Positions 48,785 to 59,423 of a DNA stretch of 64,000 nt are shown piece after piece. How positions within the stretch are numbered: the first letter of the stretch is position 1; each line of letters starts with the position of its first letter. Both the position numbers and the translations under genes were made by a program. The stretch comes from Chloroflexota bacterium (GTDB taxonomy: Bacteria > Chloroflexota > Dormibacteria > Dormibacterales > Dormibacteraceae), in assembly GCA_005880915.1 (NCBI GenBank), contig VBIW01000039.1, positions 1 through 64,000 of the forward strand. Direction: 5' to 3'. The notes under the pieces were generated by a model. It was given only the letters and a program-made list of their open reading frames with translations. It was not told the origin of the DNA and ran no database searches.

Positions 48785-49646
48785 TGCCAAGCGGAAGGAT
48801 GTCTGCCGAATAGCAGCCCACCCCGACCACTCCGGGACCTGCATGCGCCCCGACCACCGGACCGAGCGGTTGGATCATCAGCGTTTCTGCGAAGGGCTCG
48901 AGCTCGCGCGCGACGCGTTCTGCGTCGGCCTCTGCATCGGCGTGTCCAACGATGACGCACAGGCCCTTGCCGCGGTCGACCTCGCGCGTCAGCTCGACGA
49001 TCCGGTTTAGAGCGCGATCAAAAGTTCGCACGCGCTCGAGAGGAGTCACGAGACCATCGCGGATGCAGAGGACTGGTTTCACTTGCAGAACCGATCCCAG
49101 CAGCGCGCTTGCCCGCCCGATGCGGCCGCCGCGGCGCAAGAACTCAAGTGTCGCCACCGAGAAGTAGGTCTGGACGTGGTCACGCATGTCGTTCAGGCGT
49201 TTCGTGACAGACTCGGCCGTCGCGTTGGACTGGGCCGCCATCTCAGCTGCGGCCAGAGTGATCAGCCCCAGCGACATCGACACGAGCTGCGAGTCGATGA
49301 CGTGCACGCGTTGGGGGTCGGTCATCTCCGCGCCCTGCACGGCTGACGCATACGTCCCGCTCAACTTTTCGGAGATGTGAATCGAAACCACTGCCGAATG
49401 ATTGGCGAGGAGCTCCGCGTACGTTTCCGCAAAACGTCCGGGCGAGGGCTGCGACGTAGTCGGGTGCGTCGTCGCCTTGGGCAGCTTGCGGTAGAACTCC
49501 GACGGCCTGATCTCCACGCCGTCGAGCAGCGACCTCCCTTCGAAATGAAGAGTCAGCGGCACGACCGTGATCCCACGCGACTTGACGAGCTGCGCCGGAA
49601 GGTCAGCGGTAGAGTCGGTGACGATCGCTACTTTGTGATCGGTCAC
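48750..49646 (-). CDS. DegV family fatty-acid-binding protein
   Basis: A 298-residue protein: VAIVTDSTADLPAQLVKSRGITVVPLTLHFEGRSLLDGVEIRPSEFYRKL, TSQPSPGRF, ISEKLSGTYASA, VHVIDSQLVSMSLGL, then VGVGCYSADILPLG. FakB/DegV proteins bind a fatty acid and present it to a kinase FakA; no fakA is near. Start ATG at 49646 overlaps the mgtC-like gene stop as ATGA. The C-terminus runs into the convergent MBL gene. Confidence 0.93.
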   Translation of the reverse strand: MTDHKVAIVTDSTADLPAQLVKSRGITVVPLTLHFEGRSLLDGVEIRPSEFYRKLPKATTHPTTSQPSPGRFAETYAELLANHSAVVSIHISEKLSGTYASAVQGAEMTDPQRVHVIDSQLVSMSLGLITLAAAEMAAQSNATAESVTKRLNDMRDHVQTYFSVATLEFLRRGGRIGRASALLGSVLQVKPVLCIRDGLVTPLERVRTFDRALNRIVELTREVDRGKGLCVIVGHADAEADAERVARELEPFAETLMIQPLGPVVGAHAGPGVVGVGCYSADILPLGIKPAASARTPA

Positions 49647-50077
49647 TCTGGAGGTACTTCTGGTTTGGGATCATCACGGCGCCGGCTTCTGCGCAACGGG
49701 AAGACTCGGTCCTCCAGTGGCTTGAGCCCCAACAAGACGAGGACCACGACTACTGTCACGAACACGGCCACGCCGTAATAGCGGAAGCCGACGGCCATGC
49801 CAAGTGACGCCGCAACCCAAATCGACGCTGCAGTGGTCAAGCCGCGAACCAGCTCGCCCTGGCGCAGGATGCTCCCCGCGCCCAAGAAGCCGACACCGGT
49901 CACGATCTGTGCCGCGATCCGCGTCGGATCCACTGTTTTCCCGAAGTCGGGGATGAGGCCAAGGCCAGTGAACATGCACGACCCGGCGCTGATCAAGGCC
50001 ATCGTGCGCAGGCCGGCCGGGTGACCTCGGAACTCTCGCTCGGCGCCGATGAGGAGTCCGAGGGCTAAGGCGACCAT
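49643..50077 (-). CDS. MgtC/SapB family membrane protein
   Basis: A 144-residue membrane protein with 4-5 helices: VALALGLLIGAEREFRGHPAGLRTMALISAGSCMFTGLG, IVTGVGFLGAGSILRQGELVRGLTTAASIWVAASLGMAVGFRYYG, typical MgtC. Its C-terminus is short and basic, without the ACT-like domain of MgtC proper. A CTG at 50110 would add LSGEFDLAVRV, which completes the first helix as in other members, so the true start may be upstream. Linked to magnesium or acid stress in other bacteria. Confidence 0.88.
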   Translation of the reverse strand: MVALALGLLIGAEREFRGHPAGLRTMALISAGSCMFTGLGLIPDFGKTVDPTRIAAQIVTGVGFLGAGSILRQGELVRGLTTAASIWVAASLGMAVGFRYYGVAVFVTVVVVLVLLGLKPLEDRVFPLRRSRRRDDPKPEVPPE

Positions 50078-50119
50078 GACGCGGACGGCGAGGTCGAACT
50101 CGCCGGACAGTGGCGTGGG

Positions 50120-50707
50120 TCAGCCCCGGCCGGGACGTCCTCCGGGCCTGTCCTGCGCGCCGGGTTCGTCCTTGGCGCCCGGCTCGTCAGGAAGCTCGGG
50201 GAGGTCCAGGCTGTTCACGAAGTCGCGGAATACGGCGAGGCGCTCTTCGTCCACGACGGGGCTGGTCTTTTCCTTGTCGCCGCCCTCGAGCTCGTCCGCC
50301 TCGGGGATGATGCCGGCGGTCTCCATCACCTCGGAGGCGACGAAGATCGGGCACTCGACGCGGACGGCGAGAGCGATGGCGTCAGACGGCCTGGCGTCGA
50401 AGTCGAGATCACGGCCGTTCTGCTTCACGTAGAGCCGGGCGTAGAAGACCTGGTCGGCCAGGCGCGTGACGACGATTCGCTTGATGCTGATACCCAGGTC
50501 GCCGAACGCGGTCGCCATCAGGTCGTGCGTGAGCGGACGGCCGAGGGCGTTGCCGGAGATCTTGGTCGCGATGGCCTGCGCCTCGAACGACCCGATCCAG
50601 ATTGGCAGGTAGCGGTCCGCTTCCTTCTCTTTGAGGATCACAAGGTGCTGAGCCGTCGGCATGTGTATCCGGATGCTGTCCACCGACACCTCGATGAGGT
50701 TTTTCAT
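50120..50707 (-). CDS. Bifunctional nuclease family protein (DUF151)
   Basis: A 195-residue protein: IEVSVDSIRIHMPTAQHLVILKEKEADRYLPIWIGSFEAQAIATKISGNALGRPLTHDLMATAFGDLGISIKRIVVTRLADQVFYARLYV, then DARPSDAIALAVRVECPIFVASEVME, the DUF151 fold. A UVR-like short segment and a Pro/Gly-rich tail (ELPDEPGAKDEPGAQDRPGG) end it. Of the two ATGs, that at 50707 is likelier, because a TAATAT -10 box (50718-50723) overlaps the one at 50719. Confidence 0.88.
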   Translation of the reverse strand: MKNLIEVSVDSIRIHMPTAQHLVILKEKEADRYLPIWIGSFEAQAIATKISGNALGRPLTHDLMATAFGDLGISIKRIVVTRLADQVFYARLYVKQNGRDLDFDARPSDAIALAVRVECPIFVASEVMETAGIIPEADELEGGDKEKTSPVVDEERLAVFRDFVNSLDLPELPDEPGAKDEPGAQDRPGGRPGRG

Positions 50708-50717
50708 CCTCGGCTCC

Positions 50718-50723
50718 ATATTA
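50718..50723 (-). promoter_or_regulatory. -10 box of the DUF151 gene
   Basis: TAATAT on the minus strand, 10 nt before the ATG at 50707. It covers the upstream ATG at 50719, arguing against that start. Confidence 0.5.
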
Positions 50724-50793
50724 CCCTTCGGTCCTCCGCATCCCTGCTATTTGAACGCTCCAGGCCCCCTCAGGGTGACGCTGCCTGCGTACG

Positions 50794-50799
50794 TAAACT
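50794..50799 (+). promoter_or_regulatory. -10 box of polA, leaderless start
   Basis: TAAACT followed by 6 nt (TCGAAC) and the polA GTG at 50806. No -35 box or Shine-Dalgarno recognised. Confidence 0.6.
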
Positions 50800-50805
50800 T
50801 CGAAC

Positions 50806-53493
50806 GTGGCGAAAGGTAGACGCGGGCGCCTGATCTTGATCGACGCCCACAGCCTCATTTATCGGGCTTTTTTCGCCCTGCCGCCCATGAGCACTTCCGA
50901 CGGCCGGGTGACGAACGCCGTCTACGGCTTCACGTCGATGCTGGCCATCGTGCTCGCGTCGCGCCCGGAGTATGCGATCGCCGCGTTCGATCTTGGCAAA
51001 CCCACATTTCGCTCCAAGGAATACGTGGAGTACAAGGCGGGCCGGCGCGCCATGCCGGATGATCTGCGCGCCCAGATCGACATGGTCCGCGACGTGCTCG
51101 AGTCGTTTTCGATCCCGATCTACGGGGTCGAGGGCTTCGAAGCAGACGACGTCATCGGCACGCTGGCGCGGATCGCCGACGAACGCGGTCATGCGGTAAC
51201 CATCGTCTCGGGAGATCTCGATTGCCTTCAGCTCGTCACCGAATCGGTGGAGGCCCTCGTGCCTCGTCGGGGCATCACCGACACGTTCGTCTACGGACCC
51301 GACCAGGTGCGCCAGCGCTATGGCTTCGAGCCGCCACAGCTCATCGACTTCAAGGCGCTGCGTGGTGATACCTCGGACAACATCCCCGGCGTGCCGGGCG
51401 TGGGGGACAAGACCGCGGCCAAGCTCGTGCAGGACTACGGGACAGTCGAGTCGCTGCTGGAAAAGGTCGATGAGCTGCCAGAGGGCCGGCTGAAGAAGGC
51501 GCTGAAGGAAAACGCCGACCGGGTGCGGCTTGGCAAGCGGATGGTGACGATCGTGCGCGACGTCCCGATCGAGCTCGAGCTCGAGAAGGCGCGGTGGACG
51601 CGTTATGACTACGACCGCGCGAGACGCGTCTTCGACAACCTCGAGTTCCGGCAGCTGCTCACCCGTTTTCCGCCGCCCGACCAGGTGCCCGTCCAGCCGA
51701 GCCTGACGTTCGAGCCGGCACCCCGGGCTGCCGGGCTGCAGATCGTCGAAGATCCCGCCGAGGCGGCGAGCCTGCTCAACGGTTCGCAGGACGTCGGCGT
51801 GTTCACCTTCACCGAAGGCTCTGGCCGCGGGTGCAGGGTCTGCGGTCTTGGAGTCTCGACGGCAGGCAGGACGTTCTACGTCGCACGGCCGGACGCGATG
51901 GACGCAGTTGCCAGCACTCTTTCGGGCCGGCCGATCTCGGGCCACGACGCGAAAGAGACCGAGCTTGCGCTGCGCTCCCTGGGCGGCGGCAAGCGCGAGT
52001 GGGCGTTCAGCACCTTTCTCGCCGCCTACCTTCTCGGCGCTGGATCGCGCGACCCTCGACTCGAAGACCTCGCGCGCGAGTTCCTCGACATGGAGCTGGC
52101 CAGCACCGAGCAGCTGCTCGGCACCGGCCGCGCCGCGCGGAAGCCTTCGGCGGTTCCCGAGGAGGATGCGGCGGAGTTTGCGGCACGGCGCGCGGAGGCG
52201 ATCCTCAACCTGAGGCCGCGCCTGGAAGCGGAGATGAGCAACCTCGGCGTCGATTACCTCTTCCACGAGATCGAGCTGCCGCTCGCGGGCGTGCTCGCCG
52301 ACATGGAGTCGGAGGGCGTGGCGATCGACGTGCCTTACCTGAAAGAGATGCAGGACGAGCTGGGCGCGCAGCTTGGCGCCCTGGAGTCCGAGGTGGAGCA
52401 GGTCGCGGGCCAGAAGTTCAACCTCAACGCGCCACAGCAGCTCGCGAAAGTTCTCTTCGAAGACCTCAGGCTTCCTGTTGGCAAGCGCACGAAAACCGGC
52501 TACTCGACTGACGCGGACACGCTCGAGGCTCTGCGTGAAAAGCACCCGATCATCGGACTGATCCTCGAGCACCGACAGCTGTCGAAGTTGAAATCGACTT
52601 ACGTCGACGCGCTGCCGCAGCTGGTGGATCCACTGAGCGGCCGCGTGCACACGTCGTTCGGCCAGGCGAGCACTGCGACTGGACGTCTCGCTTCTTCGAA
52701 TCCCAACCTGATGAACATCCCGATCCGCACCGAGCTAGGGCAGCGGATCCGCCGTGCGTTCAAGGCCGGCCGCCCAGACCACATCATGGTGTCGGCGGAT
52801 TACTCGCAGATCGAGCTCCGCATCGCCGCTCACCTCAGCGGTGACCCGAAGCTGCTCGGCGCGTTCGCCGCCGGCCAGGACATCCACACCGCAACTGCGG
52901 CCGCGGTGTTCAAGATCCCGATCGAGCAGGTCGATCCGAACCAGCGCCGTCTTGCGAAGGTGGCGAACTTCGGCTCGATCTACGGCCAGGGTGAGTACGG
53001 GCTGTCCCAGCAGCTGGGCATCACGGGTGACGTGGCGCGCGAGTTCCTCGGCCAGTACTGGTCGACGTACTCACGGTTGCGCGAGTACCTGGACGAGGTC
53101 AGGAAGAAGGCGCGGGAGGAAGGACTCGTCGTGAGCGCGACCGGCCGGCGCCGCGCGATCCCCGACCTCCGGTCGCCGAACTTCCAGCTGCGCGGCGCGG
53201 CCGAGCGTATGGCGATCAACTTCCCGATGCAGTCGCTCGCGGCGGACATCATCAAGATCGCCATGGTGAGGCTGCATCGCGAGATCGACGCCGACGAGAT
53301 CGAGGGTCGCATGCTGCTGCAGGTCCACGACGAGCTTCTCTTTGAGGTGCCTCGGTCCGAGCTCGATCAGTTCGCCGAGAAGGTGCCTCGCATCATGACC
53401 GGAGCGTACGAGCTCGAGACCGGGATCGAGGTCGAGATGAAGGTCGGCCCGAACTGGGCGGACATGAAAAAGCTTGCGGTGGTCCGTGCCTAG
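50806..53493 (+). CDS. polA: DNA polymerase I
   Basis: An 895-residue repair and Okazaki-fragment polymerase. Residues about 1-290: 5'-3' exonuclease (LILIDAHSLIYRAFFALPP, DGEADD-like VEGFEADDVIGTLARIADERG, GDTSDNIPGVPGVGDKTAAKL). Residues about 305-470: the 3'-5' exonuclease fold, but FTFTEG stands where the catalytic D-x-E should be and GHDAKETELAL where the later Asp lies, so proofreading is probably lost. Residues about 500-895: polymerase with SADYSQIELRIAAHLSGD (motif A, near 665), RRLAKVANFGSIYGQGEYGLS (motif B) and QVHDELLFEVP (motif C, near 840). GTG start is leaderless. Confidence 0.97.
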   Translation: MAKGRRGRLILIDAHSLIYRAFFALPPMSTSDGRVTNAVYGFTSMLAIVLASRPEYAIAAFDLGKPTFRSKEYVEYKAGRRAMPDDLRAQIDMVRDVLESFSIPIYGVEGFEADDVIGTLARIADERGHAVTIVSGDLDCLQLVTESVEALVPRRGITDTFVYGPDQVRQRYGFEPPQLIDFKALRGDTSDNIPGVPGVGDKTAAKLVQDYGTVESLLEKVDELPEGRLKKALKENADRVRLGKRMVTIVRDVPIELELEKARWTRYDYDRARRVFDNLEFRQLLTRFPPPDQVPVQPSLTFEPAPRAAGLQIVEDPAEAASLLNGSQDVGVFTFTEGSGRGCRVCGLGVSTAGRTFYVARPDAMDAVASTLSGRPISGHDAKETELALRSLGGGKREWAFSTFLAAYLLGAGSRDPRLEDLAREFLDMELASTEQLLGTGRAARKPSAVPEEDAAEFAARRAEAILNLRPRLEAEMSNLGVDYLFHEIELPLAGVLADMESEGVAIDVPYLKEMQDELGAQLGALESEVEQVAGQKFNLNAPQQLAKVLFEDLRLPVGKRTKTGYSTDADTLEALREKHPIIGLILEHRQLSKLKSTYVDALPQLVDPLSGRVHTSFGQASTATGRLASSNPNLMNIPIRTELGQRIRRAFKAGRPDHIMVSADYSQIELRIAAHLSGDPKLLGAFAAGQDIHTATAAAVFKIPIEQVDPNQRRLAKVANFGSIYGQGEYGLSQQLGITGDVAREFLGQYWSTYSRLREYLDEVRKKAREEGLVVSATGRRRAIPDLRSPNFQLRGAAERMAINFPMQSLAADIIKIAMVRLHREIDADEIEGRMLLQVHDELLFEVPRSELDQFAEKVPRIMTGAYELETGIEVEMKVGPNWADMKKLAVVRA

Positions 53494-53570
53494 GGCGGGA
53501 TTGCGCGCCTCTTGCGAAACAGGGGCGTCTCGCACGCCCGCAGACGCGCGTTTTGCACGAAAGGGGCTCG

Positions 53571-54395
53571 ATGCCTGAGCTGCCGGAGGTCGAGACCATA
53601 GTCGCGGACCTTCGACCCCACCTGGTCGGTCGGACCATCACGCGCTGCGAGCTGAGCTTTCCGACGATCGTCCGGCATCCAGAACCCGAGGTCTTCATCG
53701 ATTCGGTTGTTGGAATGCGGATCGAGTCGGTCGGACGGCGGGGCAAGTACATCCTGATCGGGCTGGTGGAGGATTTGTTTCTGGTGGTGCACCTCGGGAT
53801 GACGGGACAGCTGCGGCTCGTCGATCCGGTCGCTCCACTCGAGAACCACACGCACGCAGTGTTATTCCTGGATGACGGAAAGCAGCTGCGTTATCGGGAC
53901 CCGCGTCGGTTCGGCCGCTTGCTGCTCGGCACGCAACAGGCGTTGCTCGATGCCAAGAAGATGCCGCGACTCGGGCCCGAGCCGATCGACCCGGAGTTCG
54001 CCGCCGACGAGTTGTATCGCCGCCTGCACAAGAGACGTACAGCGTTGAAAGCCGTCCTGCTCGACCAGGCTGCGATCGCCGGCGTCGGCAACATCTATGC
54101 GGACGAGTCGCTCCACAAGGCACGGTTGCGGCCCGATCGCATCGCGGGCACAGTGAGCAAGAAGTCAGCGGCGCGACTTCATGAATCCCTTCGCGAATCG
54201 CTGCAGACCGCGATCACGAATCGAGGCAGCTCGGTCGACACGTACCGCGACGCGTGGGGAGAGATCGGCGGACAGCAGGACAGGCTGCTGGTTTACGGAC
54301 GCGCCGGCGAGCCGTGCTTCACATGCGGCCGCCCGCTGAGCGTGATCCGAATCGCAGGCCGCACCACAGTTTTCTGCCGCCGTTGCCAGCGATAA
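53571..54395 (+). CDS. mutM: Formamidopyrimidine-DNA glycosylase
   Basis: Removes oxidised purines such as 8-oxoguanine. The 274-residue enzyme starts MPELPEVETIVADLRPHLVG; the mature N-terminal Pro and the Glu are the catalytic pair. LVVHLGMTGQLRL, RYRDPRRFGRL, GVGNIYADESLHKARLRP, and the C-terminal zinc finger CFTCGRPLSVIRIAGRTTVFCRRCQ are all present. The frame opens at 53553, but the Met directly before PELPE is required. Follows polA by 77 bp. Confidence 0.97.
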   Translation: MPELPEVETIVADLRPHLVGRTITRCELSFPTIVRHPEPEVFIDSVVGMRIESVGRRGKYILIGLVEDLFLVVHLGMTGQLRLVDPVAPLENHTHAVLFLDDGKQLRYRDPRRFGRLLLGTQQALLDAKKMPRLGPEPIDPEFAADELYRRLHKRRTALKAVLLDQAAIAGVGNIYADESLHKARLRPDRIAGTVSKKSAARLHESLRESLQTAITNRGSSVDTYRDAWGEIGGQQDRLLVYGRAGEPCFTCGRPLSVIRIAGRTTVFCRRCQR

Positions 54396-55042
54396 CTCCA
54401 CGTCTGTTCGCGATCGTAATCGTCAGCGTGGCGTTCATCGCGCTGACGATTGCCATCACGGCAGGCGCGTTCGCCAGCCTCGACCAGCAGGTGGCGCAGG
54501 CGATGCACAACATATGGGAGCCCTCGCTGCATGGTTTGTTCCAGGCCATCGCCGAGCTTGGCGGTCTGGAGCTCACCACAGTCCTCATGCTCGGCTTGCT
54601 CATCTTCTTGTGGCAGCAAGGGTTTGGCTCGGACGCGCTTGTGGTGCTTGTGTTTTTCGCCGCCGAGGGCTTCGAGCTCTTCTACAAGTACAACCTGCCT
54701 CATCCAGGTCCACCTCGATCGATTGAACAGGCTGACGGTCCGAGCCTCAGCGATCTCTTGACCGGACGTCTTGGCGGAAACAGCTTTCCGAGCGGCCACA
54801 TGATGCGGACAGTGATCGTGTACGGCCTGCTCGCGTTTGTCGTCCGCCGTCTGTCGCCGTCGCCCATCGTGCGCTCGCTCGCGGGACCGGTGGCGATCGT
54901 GATCATCGTCCTAATGGTGTTCGATCGCCTCTATCTCGACGTGCACTGGGAGTCGGACGTGATCGGCGGATTGCTGTTGGGTGCGATCGCGCTGCTCGCG
55001 GGCACGGTGTGGCTCGACCGGCCGCGGAAGGCCGACAATTAG
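54383..55042 (+). CDS. PAP2 family phosphatase
   Basis: A membrane phosphatase of about 219 residues with five to six helices. PAP2 motifs: KYNLPHPGPPR (K-x6-RP-like), NSFPSGHMMRTV (PSGH), and LYLDVHWESDVIGGLLLG (SRx5Hx3D-like with the catalytic His). Such enzymes dephosphorylate undecaprenyl pyrophosphate or phosphatidic acid. The start is uncertain: no ATG or GTG; TTG at 54383 within the end of mutM (13-bp overlap) fits best. Confidence 0.85.
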   Translation: MPAITPRLFAIVIVSVAFIALTIAITAGAFASLDQQVAQAMHNIWEPSLHGLFQAIAELGGLELTTVLMLGLLIFLWQQGFGSDALVVLVFFAAEGFELFYKYNLPHPGPPRSIEQADGPSLSDLLTGRLGGNSFPSGHMMRTVIVYGLLAFVVRRLSPSPIVRSLAGPVAIVIIVLMVFDRLYLDVHWESDVIGGLLLGAIALLAGTVWLDRPRKADN

Positions 55043-55048
55043 CGGGGC

Positions 55049-55381
55049 ATGGGGGAGAAGGCTGTCTTGATCATGGTTACCACAGGGGGACGCGACGACG
55101 CGGAGCGCCTTGGTGAGGCGCTGGTCGTCGAGCGCCTGGCGGGCTGTTGCTCGATCGTGCCTATGGTCCATTCGATCTACTACTGGGAGGACCAGCTGAA
55201 GCGCGAGCACGAAGCCCTGCTCTTGATCAAGACGCTGGAGTCGCAAGCGGCGGCCGTCCAGGAATTCGTGCGCACGCACCACGAGTACGAGGTACCCGAG
55301 ATCCTGCAGCTGCCGATCGAGGGAGGCTCGTCGGCCTACTTGAACTGGCTCGAGAGGCAAGTAGCCAAACCCGGCCAATAA
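55049..55381 (+). CDS. cutA: Divalent-cation tolerance protein CutA
   Basis: A 110-residue trimeric CutA1: VLIMVTTGGRDDAERLGEALVVERLAGCCSIVPMVHSIYYWEDQLKREHEALLLIKT, EVPEILQLPIEGGSSAYLNWL. All family hallmarks (ERLAGC-N/S, YYWEg, E-x-Pu-LLLIKT) are visible. Linked to copper tolerance in E. coli, though its direct role is unclear. ATG at 55049, 6 bp after the PAP2 gene. Confidence 0.93.
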   Translation: MGEKAVLIMVTTGGRDDAERLGEALVVERLAGCCSIVPMVHSIYYWEDQLKREHEALLLIKTLESQAAAVQEFVRTHHEYEVPEILQLPIEGGSSAYLNWLERQVAKPGQ

Positions 55382-55426
55382 CCGTTAACTCAACACTTAG
55401 ACTGCGGGGAAAGGAGGGGCGGGGCT

Positions 55427-57886
<2,460 letters not shown>

Positions 57887-57896
57887 TTCAGACAAT

Positions 57897-57970
57897 CGTC
57901 CCCATCCGACCGGGCCGCGTCGCGGCGCGGTCACCTTCCCCGGCGAGCGGGGAAGGGAAGGGGAGGTGAA
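57897..57970. repeat. Palindromic repeat family A variant before moeA
   Basis: CCCCATCCGACCGGGCC, then CACCTTCCCCGGCGAGCG, GGGAAGG and GGGAGGTGAAG. The same element appears inverted inside moeA at 58842-58902. It fills most of the 90-bp gap after the ABC gene. Confidence 0.8.
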
Positions 57971-57976
57971 GCTGTA

Positions 57977-59242
57977 GTGCGAGCCTCGGCGTATTCCCTG
58001 ATCGATGCAGACGTTGCGGCCGCGCTCGTGCTCGAGCATTCGGCTGTCCTCGGTATCGAGCCGGTCCATCTCGGGGACTGCGCCGGCCGGGTGCTCGCTG
58101 AGGACCTGGTCGCAGACGCTCCGCTTCCAGCGTTTCCGTCCAGCGCCGTCGATGGCTACGCGGTCCGCGCCGCCGACGCCGGCCGGACGCTGCGTGTTGT
58201 TGGGGAGTCCGCCGCGGGCCGTCCCTTCGAGGGCGCGATACCGGATGGCGCGGCGGCCCGCATCCTGACCGGAGGCGCGCTGCCCGACGGCGCGGACTGC
58301 GTGGTGATGGTTGAGGACGTCCAGGTCGCGGGCGACACCGTCACCGTCCCCGCGGGCCTGCGATCGGGGACCAACTTCCACAAGGTCGGCGACGACCTCC
58401 GCGCCGGCGACCACGTTCTCTCGGCAGGCACCCAGCTGCGCGCGGCGGAGATTGGCATTGCGGCGGCGACAGGTCGCGCTCAGCTGCGGGTTCGGCGCCG
58501 TCCCCGGGTCGCGCTGATGTCTACGGGCGACGAGCTGGTCGAGGTGGGGAAGACGCCGGGACGAGGCCAGATCCCCGACTCGAATCGGTGGGCTTTGCTC
58601 GCCGCTCTGCGCGAGGCGGGCGCGGATGTCGAGGTCCTGGGTATAGCTCCCGACGAGGCGGATCCGCTGCGGCGGTTGGTGGTGGATGCGCTCGAGCGCG
58701 CGGATGTCCTGGTCACCTCAGGCGGCGTGTCGGTCGGCACGCATGACCTTGTCAAGCCGCTCCTCGAATCGCTCGGCACCGTGCACGTGGGCCGGGTCAA
58801 GCTCAAGCCGGGCAAACCTTTCACATTCGCAACGCTGCCTTCCCCGCTCGCCGGGGAAGGTGGCCCGCCACGAAGTGGCCGGTCGGATGGGGGGGTGAAG
58901 CTTGCATTTGGCTTGCCTGGTTTCCCCGTCTCTTCGTTGATCACGTTCGAGGTGTTCGTGCGGCCGGCGCTGCGCAAGATGCAGGGCTTCGCCCAGCTGC
59001 AGCGGCCCACGATGCCGGTCCGCCTCGGTTACGACGCCAGACCAACCGTCGACCGGACGGAGTATCAGCGTGTGACGCTGCGCCACGAGGGGCGAGAGCT
59101 GGTAGCCGAGACGACGGGCTCTCAGTCGTCCTCGCGGCTGATGTCGGTGGCGGGGGCCCATGCCCTCGTCCGGGTCCCGGCCGGCGACCAGGGCCTCAAG
59201 GCCGGCTCGATTGTTGAGGCCATGATCCTGGCCCTTCCCTGA
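57977..59242 (+). CDS. moeA: Molybdopterin molybdenumtransferase, with in-frame repeat insert
   Basis: Inserts molybdate into adenylated molybdopterin. The 421-residue protein has the MoeA order: LAEDLVADAPLPAFPSSAVDGYAV, VPAGLRSGTNFHKVGDDLRAGD, MSTGDELVEVGKTPGRGQIPDSNR, TSGGVSVGTHDLVKPLLES, KLKPGKPFTFATL, FGLPGFPVSSLITFEVFVRP. Between FATL and KLAFGLPG lies an extra segment (about residues 289-308, PSPLAGEGGPPRSG...) that comes from an inverted family A repeat. GTG start at 57977, right after another repeat. The GLPGFPV motif has Phe where GLPGNPVS has Asn. Works with moaA to supply the molybdoenzyme at 34262-38067. Confidence 0.93.
   Translation: MRASAYSLIDADVAAALVLEHSAVLGIEPVHLGDCAGRVLAEDLVADAPLPAFPSSAVDGYAVRAADAGRTLRVVGESAAGRPFEGAIPDGAAARILTGGALPDGADCVVMVEDVQVAGDTVTVPAGLRSGTNFHKVGDDLRAGDHVLSAGTQLRAAEIGIAAATGRAQLRVRRRPRVALMSTGDELVEVGKTPGRGQIPDSNRWALLAALREAGADVEVLGIAPDEADPLRRLVVDALERADVLVTSGGVSVGTHDLVKPLLESLGTVHVGRVKLKPGKPFTFATLPSPLAGEGGPPRSGRSDGGVKLAFGLPGFPVSSLITFEVFVRPALRKMQGFAQLQRPTMPVRLGYDARPTVDRTEYQRVTLRHEGRELVAETTGSQSSSRLMSVAGAHALVRVPAGDQGLKAGSIVEAMILALP
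58842..58902. repeat. Inverted palindromic repeat within moeA
   Basis: CCTTCCCCGCTCGCCGGGG followed by AAGGTGGCCCGCC and GGTCGGATGGGGGGGTGAAG; its reverse complement matches the element at 57897. It is in frame and codes for about 20 extra residues in a loop before the GLPG motif. Confidence 0.8.
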
Positions 59243-59262
59243 TACGGCCCTTCCAGGACCAC

Positions 59263-59356
59263 GAGCCCCTCCGTCGGCTTCGCCGACACCTCCCCATGAA
59301 TGGGGAGGAGCGCGCCCCTCCGGCCCTGCGGGCCACCTCCCCATGAATGGGGAGGC
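59263..59356. repeat. Two palindromic repeats of family B before uvrB
   Basis: GCCCCTCCGTCGGCTTCGCC then CCTCCCCATGAATGGGGAGG (first copy, ends near 59309), and CCCCTCCGGCCCTGCGGGCC with a second CCTCCCCATGAATGGGGAGG (59336-59355). They fill the 181-bp gap between moeA and uvrB except for the uvrB promoter. Confidence 0.85.
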
Positions 59357-59405
59357 GTCTTGATCGCATTGATGGGGAGGAGACCTATCGAACAAGTGTG
59401 CGCCT

Positions 59406-59417
59406 TAGAATTAGGCT
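59406..59417 (+). promoter_or_regulatory. -10 boxes of uvrB, leaderless or nearly so
   Basis: TAGAAT (59406-59411) and TAGGCT (59412-59417) precede the ATG by 12 and 6 nt. Either gives an mRNA with 0-6 nt of leader. No Shine-Dalgarno in the bases before the ATG. Confidence 0.5.
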
Positions 59418-59423
59418 CCACGC

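Noticed and set aside
50770-52650. 626-codon open frame on the minus strand opposite polA
   Set aside because: Composition is Arg/Val/Leu/His-rich without any domain, and it lies wholly antisense to a textbook polA. It is a by-product of the high GC content.
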